From Thiosulfatihalobacter marinus (GTDB lineage Bacteria; Pseudomonadota; Alphaproteobacteria; Rhodobacterales; Rhodobacteraceae): a stretch of DNA of 64,000 nt. The stretch is taken from positions 100,286 through 164,285 of the forward strand of contig NZ_JAECRZ010000009.1 of the NCBI RefSeq assembly GCF_016019955.1, given 5' to 3'. Made by a program: the position numbers and the translations under genes. How positions within the stretch are numbered: position 1 is the stretch's first letter; every line of letters starts with the position of its first letter. This document shows positions 35,799-46,243 of this stretch, one piece after another. The notes under the pieces were generated by a model, which saw nothing but the letters and a program-made list of their open reading frames with translations, searched no databases and was not told the origin of the DNA.

Positions 35799-36965
35799 AT
35801 GACCAATGCAAAGAACACCGCAATCCTGCAAAGCGTCAGGATCATCGACCTGACGTCGATCATCTTCGGTCCTCTGGCCACGCAGATGCTGGGAGATCTG
35901 GGAGCGGATGTGATCAAGGTGGAAGCGCCCGAGGGCGATCTTCTGCGCCAGGTTCAGCCATCGCGGCACAGGTTGATGGGCGCTGCGTTTCTAGGGGCCA
36001 ACCGCAACAAGCGCAGCGTCGTACTCGACCTGAAAACGCAAGCCGATCGCGACCGTCTGCGCAAGTTGCTGGTCGATGCCGATGTGATGATTTCAAGCAT
36101 CCGGCCCGCGGCGCTTGCCAGATTGTCTTTGGATCCGGAAACCTTACGGAACGAGAACCCGAGCCTGATCACGGTTTCTGCAACCGGATACGGGCAGGAC
36201 GGGCCTTACGCTTCGAAACCGGCCTTTGATGACATCGTCCAGGCGGTTTCGGGTTTGGCCAGCCTGCCCACCCTTCGCGATCCAGAGGCAAAACCCGATT
36301 ATTCCCCGACCATTCTTGCCGACAAGCTTGGCGGTGTTACCACGGCTTATGCCGTCATGGCAGCCCTGTTTCATCGGGAACGCACGGGCCAGGCACAGCA
36401 TGTCGAGGTGCCGATGTTCGAAACGCTGACGGCGTTTCTGCTGGCCGAACACATGGACGGCGCGACATTCGACGAGGTGCCGAGGAATTTCGGATATGCC
36501 CGCATGTTGGTGCCGCACCGCCGCCCGCTCCAGACGGCGGACGGGTTCATCACGATCCTGCCCTATACCAACGCCCAATGGGCGCGGTTTTTCAAGACGG
36601 TCGGGCGCGACGACATGATCAACCACGTCTGGGTCACCGACATGGACACCCGCAGCCGTAACATCGGCGCCCTTTACGACATGGTTGCTCGGATTGCGCT
36701 GACGCGGACAACCGCCGACTGGCTGGCCCTGATGGAGCAGGCCGACATTCCCGCCATGCCGGTGAACACCCTGTCGGATCTGCCGAACGATCCGCACCTT
36801 TCCGTAACCGGTTTCTTTCAGAAGGTCGAACACCCCACCGAAGGTACGATCTGGATGACACGCCCGCCCATTCGATTCTCGGCGACACCGGCGCGGCATG
36901 ACCTGCGCCCCGCCCCCGGACTGGGCGAACACAACGACGAGATCATCGGTCCGGGGGGCGACTAG
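35799..36965 (+). CDS. Family III CoA-transferase (CaiB/BaiF)
   Basis: A 388-residue protein with IIDLTSIIFGPLATQMLGDLG at the N-terminus. The segment at the racemase His position reads KPAFDDIVQ, and the Asp is in LADKLGG, again favouring CoA-transferase over racemase. The start MTNAKN is used because it lies 16 bp after the previous stop; the longer frame overlaps that gene by almost 180 bp. Family III enzymes often work as pairs or dimers with interlocked rings; two adjacent, different genes may form a heteromer or serve two acids. It converges with the dehydrogenase at 36989. Confidence 0.87.
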   Translation: MTNAKNTAILQSVRIIDLTSIIFGPLATQMLGDLGADVIKVEAPEGDLLRQVQPSRHRLMGAAFLGANRNKRSVVLDLKTQADRDRLRKLLVDADVMISSIRPAALARLSLDPETLRNENPSLITVSATGYGQDGPYASKPAFDDIVQAVSGLASLPTLRDPEAKPDYSPTILADKLGGVTTAYAVMAALFHRERTGQAQHVEVPMFETLTAFLLAEHMDGATFDEVPRNFGYARMLVPHRRPLQTADGFITILPYTNAQWARFFKTVGRDDMINHVWVTDMDTRSRNIGALYDMVARIALTRTTADWLALMEQADIPAMPVNTLSDLPNDPHLSVTGFFQKVEHPTEGTIWMTRPPIRFSATPARHDLRPAPGLGEHNDEIIGPGGD

Positions 36966-36988
36966 TCTCCGACCCGGCACCCGACGGA

Positions 36989-38146
36989 TCAAACATCCAG
37001 CGAACGTGCGATCAGTTCCTTCATGATCTCGTTGGTGCCGCCATAGATCATCTGGACCCTGCTGTCGGCATAAAGTCGCGCGATGGGGTATTCCATCATG
37101 AAACCGTAACCGCCGTGAAGTTGCAGGCATTCATGCATGACCTCGTTCTGCGTCTGGCTGCCCCACCATTTCGCCATCGAAGCCGTGGCCGCATCAAGTT
37201 CGCCCGCTTCAAGACGCGCGATCCCGTCATTTACGAAAGAACGTAGCAATTCGGCCTTGGTTTTGCATTCCGCCAGTTTGAAGCGTGTATTCTGGAAGTC
37301 CATGATCCGGCTTCCAAATGCCTTGCGGTCCTGAACATATTTCACCGTTTCATCGATCGCAAAATCAATAAAACCGAGGGCGGTAATGCCGATCATCAGC
37401 CGCTCCCAAGGCAGCTGCTTCATCAGCTGGTAGAACCCCTGCCCCTCTTCCGGACCAAGCAGGTTCGCCGTGGGCACGCGCACATCCTCGAAGAACAGCT
37501 CAGCAGTATCCGAACCTTTCATACCCAGTTTCTTCAGGTTCCGTCCCCGGCGAAAGCCCTCGGTGCCCTCGGTTTCCAGAACGATCAATGAAACGCCCTT
37601 AGCGCCGGCGTTGCGATCGGTCTTTGCCACGATAACAACGAGATCCGCCGTGTGCCCGTTTGTGATAAAGATCTTCGAACCGTTGATCTTGTAGTGGTTG
37701 CCATCCTTTTCCGCATAGGTTTGTACGTTCTGGAGGTCAGAGCCCGTTCCAGGCTCGGTCATGGCAATCGCCGCAACGCTGTCGCCGCTGACCAGTTTCG
37801 GCAACCACTTTTTCTTCTGTTCCTCACTGCCATATGCGTTGAGATAATGGATTACGATGGACTGAATCCCATAGCCCCAACCCGTATCACCGGTGCGCCC
37901 CTGCTCGTAGACGGTAATCGCGTCGAACCCGATGCCGCCACCGAACCCACCATATTCTTCGGCAATCGAGCCACCCATGACACCCTGCTGACCGACTGTT
38001 TTCCAGAAGTCGCGGTCAACAATTCCCTGCTCCGCCCATTTTTCAATCTTCGGAGCCATCTCTGCATCGAAAAGCCTGCGTGTACTATCGGCGAACATCT
38101 TGTGTTCATCCACTGCCCAGCTAGGGGAGTTCTTGATCAGAGACAT
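36989..38146 (-). CDS. Acyl-CoA dehydrogenase
   Basis: A 385-residue dehydrogenase with MTEPGTGSDLQNVQT and IAEEYGGFGGG. The C-terminus is LHGGYGFMMEYPIARLYAD then IYGGTNEIMKELIAR, with Gly in place of the YEGT Glu, and a Glu in QLPWERLMIG at the helix-G site, so a helix-G base is likely. It is the only gene of its transcription unit: preceded by the promoter with operator copy 4, and convergent with the CoA-transferase genes. No hairpin was seen in the 23 bp between them. Confidence 0.92.
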   Translation of the reverse strand: MSLIKNSPSWAVDEHKMFADSTRRLFDAEMAPKIEKWAEQGIVDRDFWKTVGQQGVMGGSIAEEYGGFGGGIGFDAITVYEQGRTGDTGWGYGIQSIVIHYLNAYGSEEQKKKWLPKLVSGDSVAAIAMTEPGTGSDLQNVQTYAEKDGNHYKINGSKIFITNGHTADLVVIVAKTDRNAGAKGVSLIVLETEGTEGFRRGRNLKKLGMKGSDTAELFFEDVRVPTANLLGPEEGQGFYQLMKQLPWERLMIGITALGFIDFAIDETVKYVQDRKAFGSRIMDFQNTRFKLAECKTKAELLRSFVNDGIARLEAGELDAATASMAKWWGSQTQNEVMHECLQLHGGYGFMMEYPIARLYADSRVQMIYGGTNEIMKELIARSLDV

Positions 38147-38183
38147 GAATTTTTCCTATCGATTCAAGCTTGTGTTGAGCCAA

Positions 38184-38212
38184 AATCTAACAAGTGTTTT
38201 GCTTCTTGACAA
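38184..38212 (-). promoter_or_regulatory. Promoter with degenerate operator copy 4 (38186-38201)
   Basis: Minus-strand TTGTCA (38212-38207) and TAGATT (38189-38184) are 17 bp apart. The site reads TCTAAC-AAGT-GTTTTG on the plus strand: one half matches the consensus and the other has three mismatches. The position relative to the -10 is the same as in copy 5. It may be a weak or decaying site in front of the acyl-CoA dehydrogenase gene at 38146. Confidence 0.5.
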
Positions 38213-38304
38213 TGAACCGGAGCCGTTCTGACGAGGCGTCACAAGGCTTAGGACCGCGCGCATCCTAGTCCGTCCGATCCGCTCGCCGCCCATTCGGCTC
38301 GTAC

Positions 38305-38336
38305 AAAAAGGCCCGACAAATCAGGCGGGCCTTTTT
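38305..38336 (-). terminator. Rho-independent terminator of etfBA
   Basis: AAAAAGGCCCG (38305-38315), a 10-nt loop, and CGGGCCTTTTT (38326-38336) form a perfect 11-bp inverted repeat with A and T tracts. It works in the etfBA direction, 18 bp after the etfA stop, and could also act bidirectionally. It separates the etf operon from the dehydrogenase promoter. Confidence 0.88.
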
Positions 38337-38353
38337 ATAATTTTTGCAATGAC

Positions 38354-39279
38354 TTACAACTTTTCGGTCAGTTCGGGCACGGCTTCGAACAGGTCGGCGA
38401 CCAGGCCGTAATCGGCGACCTGGAAGATCGGTGCCTCTTCGTCCTTGTTGATGGCGACGATGATCTTGCTGTCCTTCATGCCCGCAAGGTGCTGGATCGC
38501 GCCCGAAATGCCGACGGCGATGTAAAGGTCGGGGGCGACCACCTTGCCGGTCTGGCCCACCTGCCAGTCGTTCGGGGCAAAGCCCGAGTCGACGGCGGCG
38601 CGGGATGCGCCAACGGCGGCGCCCAGCTTGTCGGCCAGTTTCTCGATCAGCGCGAAATCGTCTTCCGAGCCGACGCCACGGCCACCCGACACGACCACGC
38701 CGGCCGAGGTCAGTTCGGGCCGGTCGCTTTCGGCAACCTTGTCCTCGACCCATTGCGACAGGCCCGACGCCTGCGCGCCGTCCACCGTTTCGACCGAGGC
38801 CGAGTTGCCGGTGCCCGCCGCGTCGAAATTGGCGGTGCGGAACGAGATCACCTTTTTCGCATCCGACGATTTCACGGTCTGGATCGCGTTGCCTGCATAG
38901 ATCGGGCGCTCGAACGTGTCGGCGTCGACGACGGCCGAAACATCGGTCAGCATCATCACGTCCAGCAGCGCGGCCACGCGCGGCAGCACGTTCTTGGCGT
39001 CGGTGGTGGCGGGCGCGACGATGTGGTCGTAGTCACCGGCCAGGCCCACGATCAGGTCGGCGGTCGATTCCGCCAGGCGATGACCCAGCGCGGGGTCTTC
39101 GGCGACCAGCACCTTGGCCACGCCGTCGATGGTGGCGGCCTCTTTCGCGGCATCGGCGGCCGAGGCGCCGGCACACAGCACGGTCACGTCACCCAGGTCC
39201 TTGGCAGCGGCCACGGCCTTGGCCGTCGCGTCCATCGACAGTTCGCCATTGTTGACTTCGGCAAGAAGAAGAACAGCCA

Positions 39280-39280
<1 letters not shown>
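38354..39280 (-). CDS. etfA: Electron transfer flavoprotein alpha subunit
   Basis: A 308-residue FAD-binding subunit of ETF, which takes electrons from acyl-CoA dehydrogenases and hands them to ETF-ubiquinone oxidoreductase. The C-terminal FAD domain has [40 protein letters not shown] and ending [17 protein letters not shown], all family marks. The ATG overlaps the etfB stop (TGATG). At least six dehydrogenases in this window need such a carrier. The third codon positions are almost all G or C, more than in the transporter genes nearby, as for strongly expressed genes. Confidence 0.97.
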
Positions 39281-40038
<758 letters not shown>

Positions 40039-40080
40039 TGGCGTGGTCTCCTTGAGTTTTGCGATAAGGTTTCAACCGAG

Positions 40081-40863
40081 CTAACGGTCTTTGAATTCTG
40101 GAGCTCTTTTTTCCGAAAACGCTTTCATCGCCTCGGGAAAGTCATGCGCGCACAGCAAAACGCTTTGGGCATCGCGCTCGATATCCAGCGCCTCGAGATA
40201 GCTGCACTCGGCTGCGGCGCGCATCACACGCTTGGCGGTCTGAACGCCAAACATCGGGTGCGTTGCAATCTCGCGGGCAATTTCCAACGCCCGTACCTCG
40301 ACCTGGTTGGCCGGCACGCATTCTTCGACAACGCGCAGGTCCCTAGCGGTGCGCCCGTCGATTTCACGGCCCGTGAGCACCAGCATCCGCGCCACCCCCG
40401 CACCGGCACGCTGTTGAAGCAGCCAGCTAGATCCCGTGTCAGGACAGCCGCCGACGCGCGCAAAAACTTCGCACAGCCGGGCATCTTCGGCAGCAACGAC
40501 AATGTCCGCCGACAAGGCCAGGCTTAGACCCGCGCCAAAAGCCACGCCGCATACCGCGGAAATCAAGGGTTTACAAAACAGATAGGCCGCGCGTCCGCCA
40601 TCGTGCACGCGGTCCACCATTTCCGATGTCGCCCTTGCGCCTTTCGCGATCTCAGACTGAAACCCGACAAGATCGCCGCCGCTGCTGAAATGATCGCCAC
40701 CGGTCATAACAACGACACGGATCGTATCGTCCCGTTCGGCTTCGCGCAGGAGCGCCACCAGTTCTTCGACGAACCCGATGCTGTAAGGGTTGCGTTTTGT
40801 CGGCTGAAGAAACCGCAGGATTCCGACAGGGCCTTCCCTGTCCAGACGAATAAGTTCAGTCAT
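40081..40863 (-). CDS. Enoyl-CoA hydratase/isomerase family protein (PaaG-like)
   Basis: A 260-residue crotonase. GDHFSSGGDLVGFQ and CGVAFGAGLSLALSADIV are the oxyanion segments. The active-site stretch FARVGGCPDTGSSWLLQQ has the Asp-containing pattern of PaaG-type isomerases rather than the two Glu of hydratases. It ends FSEKRAPEFKDR. It lies 11 bp after the stop of the neighbouring crotonase in transcription order. A double-bond shift on an unsaturated intermediate is a reasonable guess. Confidence 0.87.
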   Translation of the reverse strand: MTELIRLDREGPVGILRFLQPTKRNPYSIGFVEELVALLREAERDDTIRVVVMTGGDHFSSGGDLVGFQSEIAKGARATSEMVDRVHDGGRAAYLFCKPLISAVCGVAFGAGLSLALSADIVVAAEDARLCEVFARVGGCPDTGSSWLLQQRAGAGVARMLVLTGREIDGRTARDLRVVEECVPANQVEVRALEIAREIATHPMFGVQTAKRVMRAAAECSYLEALDIERDAQSVLLCAHDFPEAMKAFSEKRAPEFKDR

Positions 40864-40874
40864 TCAAGCCTCCA

Positions 40875-41651
40875 TCAGGTCCCAGTCCAGACGGGTGCTC
40901 GTTTTTCAGCGAAGGCCTTGGGGCCTTCAATCGCGTCGTTGCTGGCGTAAACCACTTCGTGCAGGCGCTTGCCCTCTTCCAGACCACCGGCACAGCCCAG
41001 ATCCATGGTTGCGCGAACACTGCCTTTCGCGGCAACAACCGACAGCGGGGCCGCGCTGGCAATGCGTTTGGCAAGGTCGAAGGCCCGTGCGCGGACAGCA
41101 TCGGGGGTGTCTTCGATATAGTTGGTGAACCCGTATTCGTGCAGGCGCTCGATCGGCATCAGGTCGCCGGTCAGAACGATCTCCATAAGGATGGGCTGTG
41201 GCAGCATGGACAATGCCGGCGATGCCCAGGGCGATCCACGACCGATCTTTACTTCGGTGATACCGACCTTGGTCCCCTTGAGACCGACCCGCAGATCGCA
41301 ATTCAAGGTCAGCATCATGCCGCCCGCCATCAAAGACCCGGTCATCGCCGCGATGATCGGTTTCTTGCAGGCGCGCATGGTTTCGTGAAACGGATCGCGC
41401 ATCTTGGACAGGATATCGACACCCTCGTCCCGCGCGATCTGGGTGGCTTCCTTCAGATCCAGCCCGGCACAGAACACGCCGCAATCGGCCGAGGTCAGTA
41501 TTGCCGCGCGAATGCTGTCATCCGCCTCGATCTTCTCCCAGGCATCCGTCAGCCCGTTCGTTGCGGCCACGGAAAGTGCGTTCTTGCGTTCGGGCCGGTT
41601 GATACAGACGGTTGCGATGCCGTCTTCGATCTTCACATCAATGGGGCTCAT
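40875..41651 (-). CDS. Enoyl-CoA hydratase/isomerase family protein
   Basis: A 258-residue crotonase: SADCGVFCAGLDLKEAT and TGSLMAGGMMLTLNCDL are the oxyanion motifs, and VGITEVKIGRGSPWASPA holds one Glu at the hydratase position. It ends FAEKRAPVWTGT. Starts at 41651 (MSPID) or 41672 (MNNEV) are both possible; neither has a good ribosome site. Expression may depend on readthrough of the hairpin terminator just upstream, which would set its level well below that of the binding-protein genes. Confidence 0.85.
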   Translation of the reverse strand: MSPIDVKIEDGIATVCINRPERKNALSVAATNGLTDAWEKIEADDSIRAAILTSADCGVFCAGLDLKEATQIARDEGVDILSKMRDPFHETMRACKKPIIAAMTGSLMAGGMMLTLNCDLRVGLKGTKVGITEVKIGRGSPWASPALSMLPQPILMEIVLTGDLMPIERLHEYGFTNYIEDTPDAVRARAFDLAKRIASAAPLSVVAAKGSVRATMDLGCAGGLEEGKRLHEVVYASNDAIEGPKAFAEKRAPVWTGT

Positions 41652-41688
41652 AGCATTAACTTCGTTATTCATGGACTGTATTTGTGCG

Positions 41689-41720
41689 AAAAATCCCCGC
41701 GGCATGGGTGCCGCGGGGAT
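41689..41720 (-). terminator. Strong hairpin with U-tract after the binding-protein gene
   Basis: ATCCCCGCGGCA and TGCCGCGGGGAT form a perfect 12-bp stem with a 4-nt loop (41693-41720). On the minus strand the stem is followed directly by TTTTT. It lies 8 bp after the stop of the binding-protein gene at 41729 and should terminate or attenuate transcription before the crotonase and etf genes. Confidence 0.85.
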
Positions 41721-41728
41721 GCTTGTGT

Positions 41729-42979
41729 TCATTCGACTGAGAACGACTCGGAGCTTTCCTTGATCACTTCCCAAACGATATCGAGGTAATCGGCGCTCCA
41801 GTCGGTAAGCGGAACCCAGGTCTCGCCATCCCACTGTTCGACCCGGGTCTTGCCACCGCCGCCATGGTCTTCCGCGGTCACCGTGACCGGCGCCATGAGA
41901 CCGTTGCCGTCGAAGTTCTCGATCGCTTCATAGCCCGCTTTCATGCTCTCTGGCGTCAACGGCCATCCGTTCTCCTCGATCGCGATACGGGCAGCTTCGA
42001 AACCGACCGAATAGATCGCAAGACCGGTGTTGTAGTAGACATCGTGCACCAAGCTCTCGGGGCCGCTGCCTTCGCCATTGGCATAGTAGGTGTCCAGCAT
42101 CGTCTTGACGAGCGGGACTTCCTGGCCGCCGGCCACGTTGGTCCCGCGCAGGATGCCTTTCGCCTCTTCCGCGCCGATATTGGCGATATCGACTTCGTTC
42201 AGCCAGTTCACCGACAGATAGCGGTCGATCGGGAAACGGTTGCGGCGCATTTCCTTCGAGGCGACCACATGTCCGCCCGCCAGTAGCCAGCTGATCACAT
42301 AGTCGGGCTTGTCGCGGCGGATTTTGCTCCATGCGCCGGCTTGATCCGACCCGGGAAGCGGCACGGGATAAAGCTCCAGTTCGAACCCTTCCTTCTCGGA
42401 AAGCGTTTTCAGGATCTCGATCGGTTCCTGGCCAAAGGGGTAGTCCAGATAGATGAACCCGATCTTCGCATCGCTCAGATCACCGCCCATCTGCTCCTTG
42501 ATGAATGCAACGTCGTTCGCCGCCTGCTGCCAATAGGTCGGGCCGACCGGGAAAACCCATTCGAACACCTCGCCATCCACGGCGTCACCCCGACCGACGA
42601 ACGATTGCATCAGGATGTTACCGTCTCTCATTGCACGGGGCAGAACCGCATTCGTGACCGGCGTCGAGAGCATGTTGAAAATGAATACACCTTCACGCTT
42701 GAGCTGCTCGTAGCATTCCACGCCGCGCTGCGGTTCGTTGCCGTGATCGCGCACGATGATTTCCACCGGATGCCCTTCGATACCACCGTTTTCGTTGGTA
42801 TACATCGCGAGGTCCTGAGCGGCCTGGGCCACCTGAGGCGAAATGAAGGTGTAGGACTTGCTGAGGTCGAAGCAGAGTCCGAAGCGGATCGGCTCCTTGT
42901 CCTGCGCTGAGGCCACAGTCGCGCTTGTTGCCAGCGCAGCAGCAAGGACCACTGCCTTAATTTGCTGTGTGACTTTCAT
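41729..42979 (-). CDS. ABC transporter periplasmic substrate-binding protein 1 (module B)
   Basis: A 416-residue secreted binding protein. The signal peptide has KVTQQIKAVVLAAALA and a cleavage site near ASA-QD at residue ~26. The mature N-terminus IRFGLCFDLSKSYTF and the stretch VRDHGNEPQRGVECYE are shared with the tandem gene at 43075, and the two proteins end alike (EDHGGGGKTRVEQWDGETW). They are recent duplicates that may bind related ligands. They are unlike the module A binding protein. The C-terminus faces a strong terminator. Confidence 0.9.
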   Translation of the reverse strand: MKVTQQIKAVVLAAALATSATVASAQDKEPIRFGLCFDLSKSYTFISPQVAQAAQDLAMYTNENGGIEGHPVEIIVRDHGNEPQRGVECYEQLKREGVFIFNMLSTPVTNAVLPRAMRDGNILMQSFVGRGDAVDGEVFEWVFPVGPTYWQQAANDVAFIKEQMGGDLSDAKIGFIYLDYPFGQEPIEILKTLSEKEGFELELYPVPLPGSDQAGAWSKIRRDKPDYVISWLLAGGHVVASKEMRRNRFPIDRYLSVNWLNEVDIANIGAEEAKGILRGTNVAGGQEVPLVKTMLDTYYANGEGSGPESLVHDVYYNTGLAIYSVGFEAARIAIEENGWPLTPESMKAGYEAIENFDGNGLMAPVTVTAEDHGGGGKTRVEQWDGETWVPLTDWSADYLDIVWEVIKESSESFSVE

Positions 42980-43074
42980 GTTCTCTCTCCCGTTGGTTTG
43001 GTTTGGGGCGGTGATACTGTCTTATAAACGCCGCTGCCGCCCCGCGTAGCGTCGCCCTTCCTGCTATTGGTCAT

Positions 43075-44313
43075 TCACTGCTCGTATTTTGAGGAACTTT
43101 CTTTCACCACGTCCCACACGACGTCCGTGTACTCAGAGATCCAGTCGGTTTGCGGCACCCAAGTCTCCCCGTCCCACATCTCGATCCGGGTCTTACCGCC
43201 GCCGCCATGATCTTCGGCCGTCACCGTAATGGGGGCCATCAGCCCGTTCGCGTCGTATCCCTCAAGAGATTCCAGTCCGGCTTTGTAGGACTCCGCGGTT
43301 ATCGGAAGGCCTTCCTGTTCTGCCGCCCTGCGCGCGGCTTCGAACATGATTGAATACATCGCCAGACCGGTGTTGTAGAAAACGTCCTGCGTCTTCTCGA
43401 TCGGGCCGGACCCCTCGCCCTTGTCATAAAGCTCGGCCATGATTTCCTGATACAGGGCAATATCCTGACCGCCCACGACATTGGTACCGCGCTTGATACC
43501 CTTGGCGGCCTCTTTACCGATGTTGGCGATATCGACTTCGTTCAACCAGTTGACCGAGATGTACTTGTCCATCGGAATGCGATTGCGCTGCATCTCCTTC
43601 GACGCGACCACATGCGCACCGCCCAACATCCAGACGATTACATGATCGGGCTTGTCGCGGCGCACCTTGGACCACACTCCGGCCTGGTCGCTGCCAGGCA
43701 GTGGCACAGGGTAAAGCTCAAGCTCGAAACCCTCTTTTTCGGACAAGGTTTCCAGGATCTCGATCGGCTCCTGTCCGAAAGGATAATCGAAATACACAAA
43801 CCCCACCTTCACGTCCGACAAGTCGCCATCATGCAATTGCTTTATGTAGGCAACATCATTGGCCGCCTGTCCCCAATAGGTCGGTCCGACCGGATAGACC
43901 CATTCGAAAACGGTGCCGTCGACGGCATCGCCTCGGCCGACAAGCGACTGCATCAGGATACGCTCGTCTTCCATGGCCCGCGGCAGGATAGCCAGAGAGA
44001 CCGGAGTGGACAGGGTATCGAAGACAAAGACGCCCTCGCGGCTGAGCTTGGAGTAGCACTCGATTCCGCGCTGCGGTTCGTTCCCGTGGTCACGCACGAT
44101 GACTTCGACCGGTTCCCCACCGATGCCGCCCTTCATGTTGATGAGCTTGGCAAGGTCCATCGCGGCCTGCGAAACCTGCGGCGTGGCAAAGGTATAGGCT
44201 TTGCTGAGATCGTAGCAGATGCCGATCTTGAATGGCTCGGCCAGCGTCTGGGTGCCAAACATTGCTCCGCCGAACATTGATAATACGGCCAACGCTTTGG
44301 TAAGTTTCTTCAT
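43075..44313 (-). CDS. ABC transporter periplasmic substrate-binding protein 2 (module B)
   Basis: A 412-residue paralogue of the preceding binding protein, with signal peptide KKLTKALAVLSMFGGAMFG and likely cleavage at TLA-EP. IGICYDLSKAYTFATPQ opens the mature part. The start at MKKLTK is preferred over MFREEQ because GGAGGAACAA lies just before it. The gene follows the LivF-type ATPase by 33 bp. The 95 bp between the two binding-protein genes hold no obvious promoter or terminator. Confidence 0.9.
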   Translation of the reverse strand: MKKLTKALAVLSMFGGAMFGTQTLAEPFKIGICYDLSKAYTFATPQVSQAAMDLAKLINMKGGIGGEPVEVIVRDHGNEPQRGIECYSKLSREGVFVFDTLSTPVSLAILPRAMEDERILMQSLVGRGDAVDGTVFEWVYPVGPTYWGQAANDVAYIKQLHDGDLSDVKVGFVYFDYPFGQEPIEILETLSEKEGFELELYPVPLPGSDQAGVWSKVRRDKPDHVIVWMLGGAHVVASKEMQRNRIPMDKYISVNWLNEVDIANIGKEAAKGIKRGTNVVGGQDIALYQEIMAELYDKGEGSGPIEKTQDVFYNTGLAMYSIMFEAARRAAEQEGLPITAESYKAGLESLEGYDANGLMAPITVTAEDHGGGGKTRIEMWDGETWVPQTDWISEYTDVVWDVVKESSSKYEQ

Positions 44314-44346
44314 TTGTTCCTCCCTGAACAACTTCTGATTAGTACC

Positions 44347-45162
44347 TCAACTCAACCAACGTTTGCGTCGGCTGTAGTGCTTGACGTTGTGAAAGTCGGT
44401 CTCTCCGCCGCCTAGATAGAACTCCTGAATGTCGGAGTTAGATTTGAGCGCCTCGGCGGTGCCGTGCATAACAACGCGGCCGTTCTCGATAAGGTACCCT
44501 TGCGAAACGATTTCCAGAGCCGCCAGGGCGTTCTGTTCCACCAGCAGGACGGACAGGCCCTCATCCTTATTGATCTTTTGCAAGATGCCGAAGATCTCCT
44601 CGACCAGGAACGGAGCAAGCCCGAGACTTGGTTCATCAAGCATCAACAGCTTCGGCTGGGTCACGAGGGCCCGCCCAATGGCAAGCATCTGTTGCTCACC
44701 ACCCGACAAATAGCCTGCTTGCGAACTTTTGCGTTCGGCAAGCCGCGGAAAATATCCGTAGATCTTGTCCTTTTCCGCATTCAGCGTTGATCGGGACATT
44801 CCGCGCGGCGCGGCGGCGGTCAGGTTCTCGTCGGGGGTCAGATGTTCGAAGACCCGCCGCCCTTCGATGACATGACAGATGCCCATCTCGACGCGTTCTT
44901 GCGCGAGCGCTTCGGTAATGTCCACTCCCTGGAACGTTATCTCACCTCGGCTGATGCGTCCGCGCTCAGCCTTCAAAAGACCGCTGATCGCTTTCAACGT
45001 GGTGCTTTTTCCCGCTCCGTTCGATCCCAAGAGTGCGATCATCTCGCCCTTTGGGACTTGGACCGAAACACCTTTGATCGCCAGTATTACATTGTCGTAC
45101 AGTACTTCGACGCTGTTCATGGATAGAATGTTCTGGGCTTCAACTTTTTCTTGCATCGGCAT
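44347..45162 (-). CDS. ABC transporter ATP-binding protein, LivF type (module B)
   Basis: A 271-residue ATPase. Walker A GSNGAGKST, signature YLSGGEQQMLAIGRAL, Walker B LLMLDEPSLGLAP. The C-terminal tail VKHYSRRKRW parallels the module A homologue (IKHYRRRKRW), supporting descent of both modules from one ancestor. It lies 4 bp after the LivM-type permease gene. Confidence 0.92.
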   Translation of the reverse strand: MPMQEKVEAQNILSMNSVEVLYDNVILAIKGVSVQVPKGEMIALLGSNGAGKSTTLKAISGLLKAERGRISRGEITFQGVDITEALAQERVEMGICHVIEGRRVFEHLTPDENLTAAAPRGMSRSTLNAEKDKIYGYFPRLAERKSSQAGYLSGGEQQMLAIGRALVTQPKLLMLDEPSLGLAPFLVEEIFGILQKINKDEGLSVLLVEQNALAALEIVSQGYLIENGRVVMHGTAEALKSNSDIQEFYLGGGETDFHNVKHYSRRKRWLS

Positions 45163-45166
45163 TCCC

Positions 45167-46240
45167 CTATTTCTTGAACTGATCGAAGGGCCAGACCATC
45201 AGATAGTCTCTGATGTTGCCGTAGAGTTTTCCCAAACCGAGTGGTTCGATCAGAAGGATAATGACGATCAGTGCGCCATAGACTGCGTTCGGGATGTGAG
45301 CGAGTGTTTCAACATCGATCTGCATGCCAAGCCCGTCACTCAGCGTGACGACGAGACCGTTCACGATACCCGGAACAAGAAGGATCAGGGCAACACCGAA
45401 ATAGGAACCGATAATGCTGCCAAGGCCGCCAACAATCACCATCGCAAGAACCTGGATCGAAACGGCAACCGAAAATTGCTCGGGTGCGGCGAGAAAGAAA
45501 AAGGTGGCAACAAGCAACGCACCGCTGACGCCTGCGATGAACGACGAAGTCGCGAACGCGAGGATTTTGTAGTAGAAACTGTTCACACCCAGGATCGCGG
45601 CCGCAAAGTCTTTTTCCCGGACAGCGACCAAGGCGCGACCGAGTCCAGTACGCTTGAGATTAAGCATGAAGATCGTCACCAACACACACCAGCCGAAGGC
45701 GACATAGTAGAAGCCAGTATCAGTGGTAATCTCTTGCCCGAGCAGAGCCAATGTCGGTGACTGGAGCGACGCGTGTGAACCCCCCGAGATCGCCGGAGAG
45801 TGGGTCAGAACCCAGTCCATCACGAATTGCATCGCAAGAGTGGTAAGGGCGAGATACAGTCCCTTGACCCGCAAAGCGGCAAAAGCAAACAGGCTGCCGA
45901 TCACGGATGACGTCAATCCGCCGATGATCAGGGCGAATTCCCACGGCACCCCGAAACGCGCGGCATGGATCGACGAATACGCTCCGACGGCCATGACCGC
46001 AGCATAACCCAAGTGAAGTTGGCCTGCCCAACCTGTCACCAGATTCAATCCAAGCGCGGCGGCCGTCCAGATCAGCCAGGGAAGCATGTAGCTGTTCAGA
46101 TAAAGCGACGGGATGATGAATGGCGCGGCAAGACCGATCAGAAAGATGAATGCTGTCAGATTTCTGTCGGCAGGCACCTTGAAGATACGGCTGTCCGAAA
46201 CGTAGTTGGCGTGATGGACGCCGGAAAGTCTGTAAAACAT
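45167..46240 (-). CDS. ABC transporter permease, LivM type (module B)
   Basis: A 357-residue inner-membrane permease with about nine hydrophobic segments. WAGQLHLGYAAVMAVGAY matches the LivM core (usually N-L-G-Q/H-A), LTTLAMQFVMDWVL is the next conserved helix, and VREKDFAAAILGV is the ATPase-coupling loop. It partners with the LivH-type protein at 46244, separated by 3 bp. Confidence 0.92.
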   Translation of the reverse strand: MFYRLSGVHHANYVSDSRIFKVPADRNLTAFIFLIGLAAPFIIPSLYLNSYMLPWLIWTAAALGLNLVTGWAGQLHLGYAAVMAVGAYSSIHAARFGVPWEFALIIGGLTSSVIGSLFAFAALRVKGLYLALTTLAMQFVMDWVLTHSPAISGGSHASLQSPTLALLGQEITTDTGFYYVAFGWCVLVTIFMLNLKRTGLGRALVAVREKDFAAAILGVNSFYYKILAFATSSFIAGVSGALLVATFFFLAAPEQFSVAVSIQVLAMVIVGGLGSIIGSYFGVALILLVPGIVNGLVVTLSDGLGMQIDVETLAHIPNAVYGALIVIILLIEPLGLGKLYGNIRDYLMVWPFDQFKK

Positions 46241-46243
46241 CCC

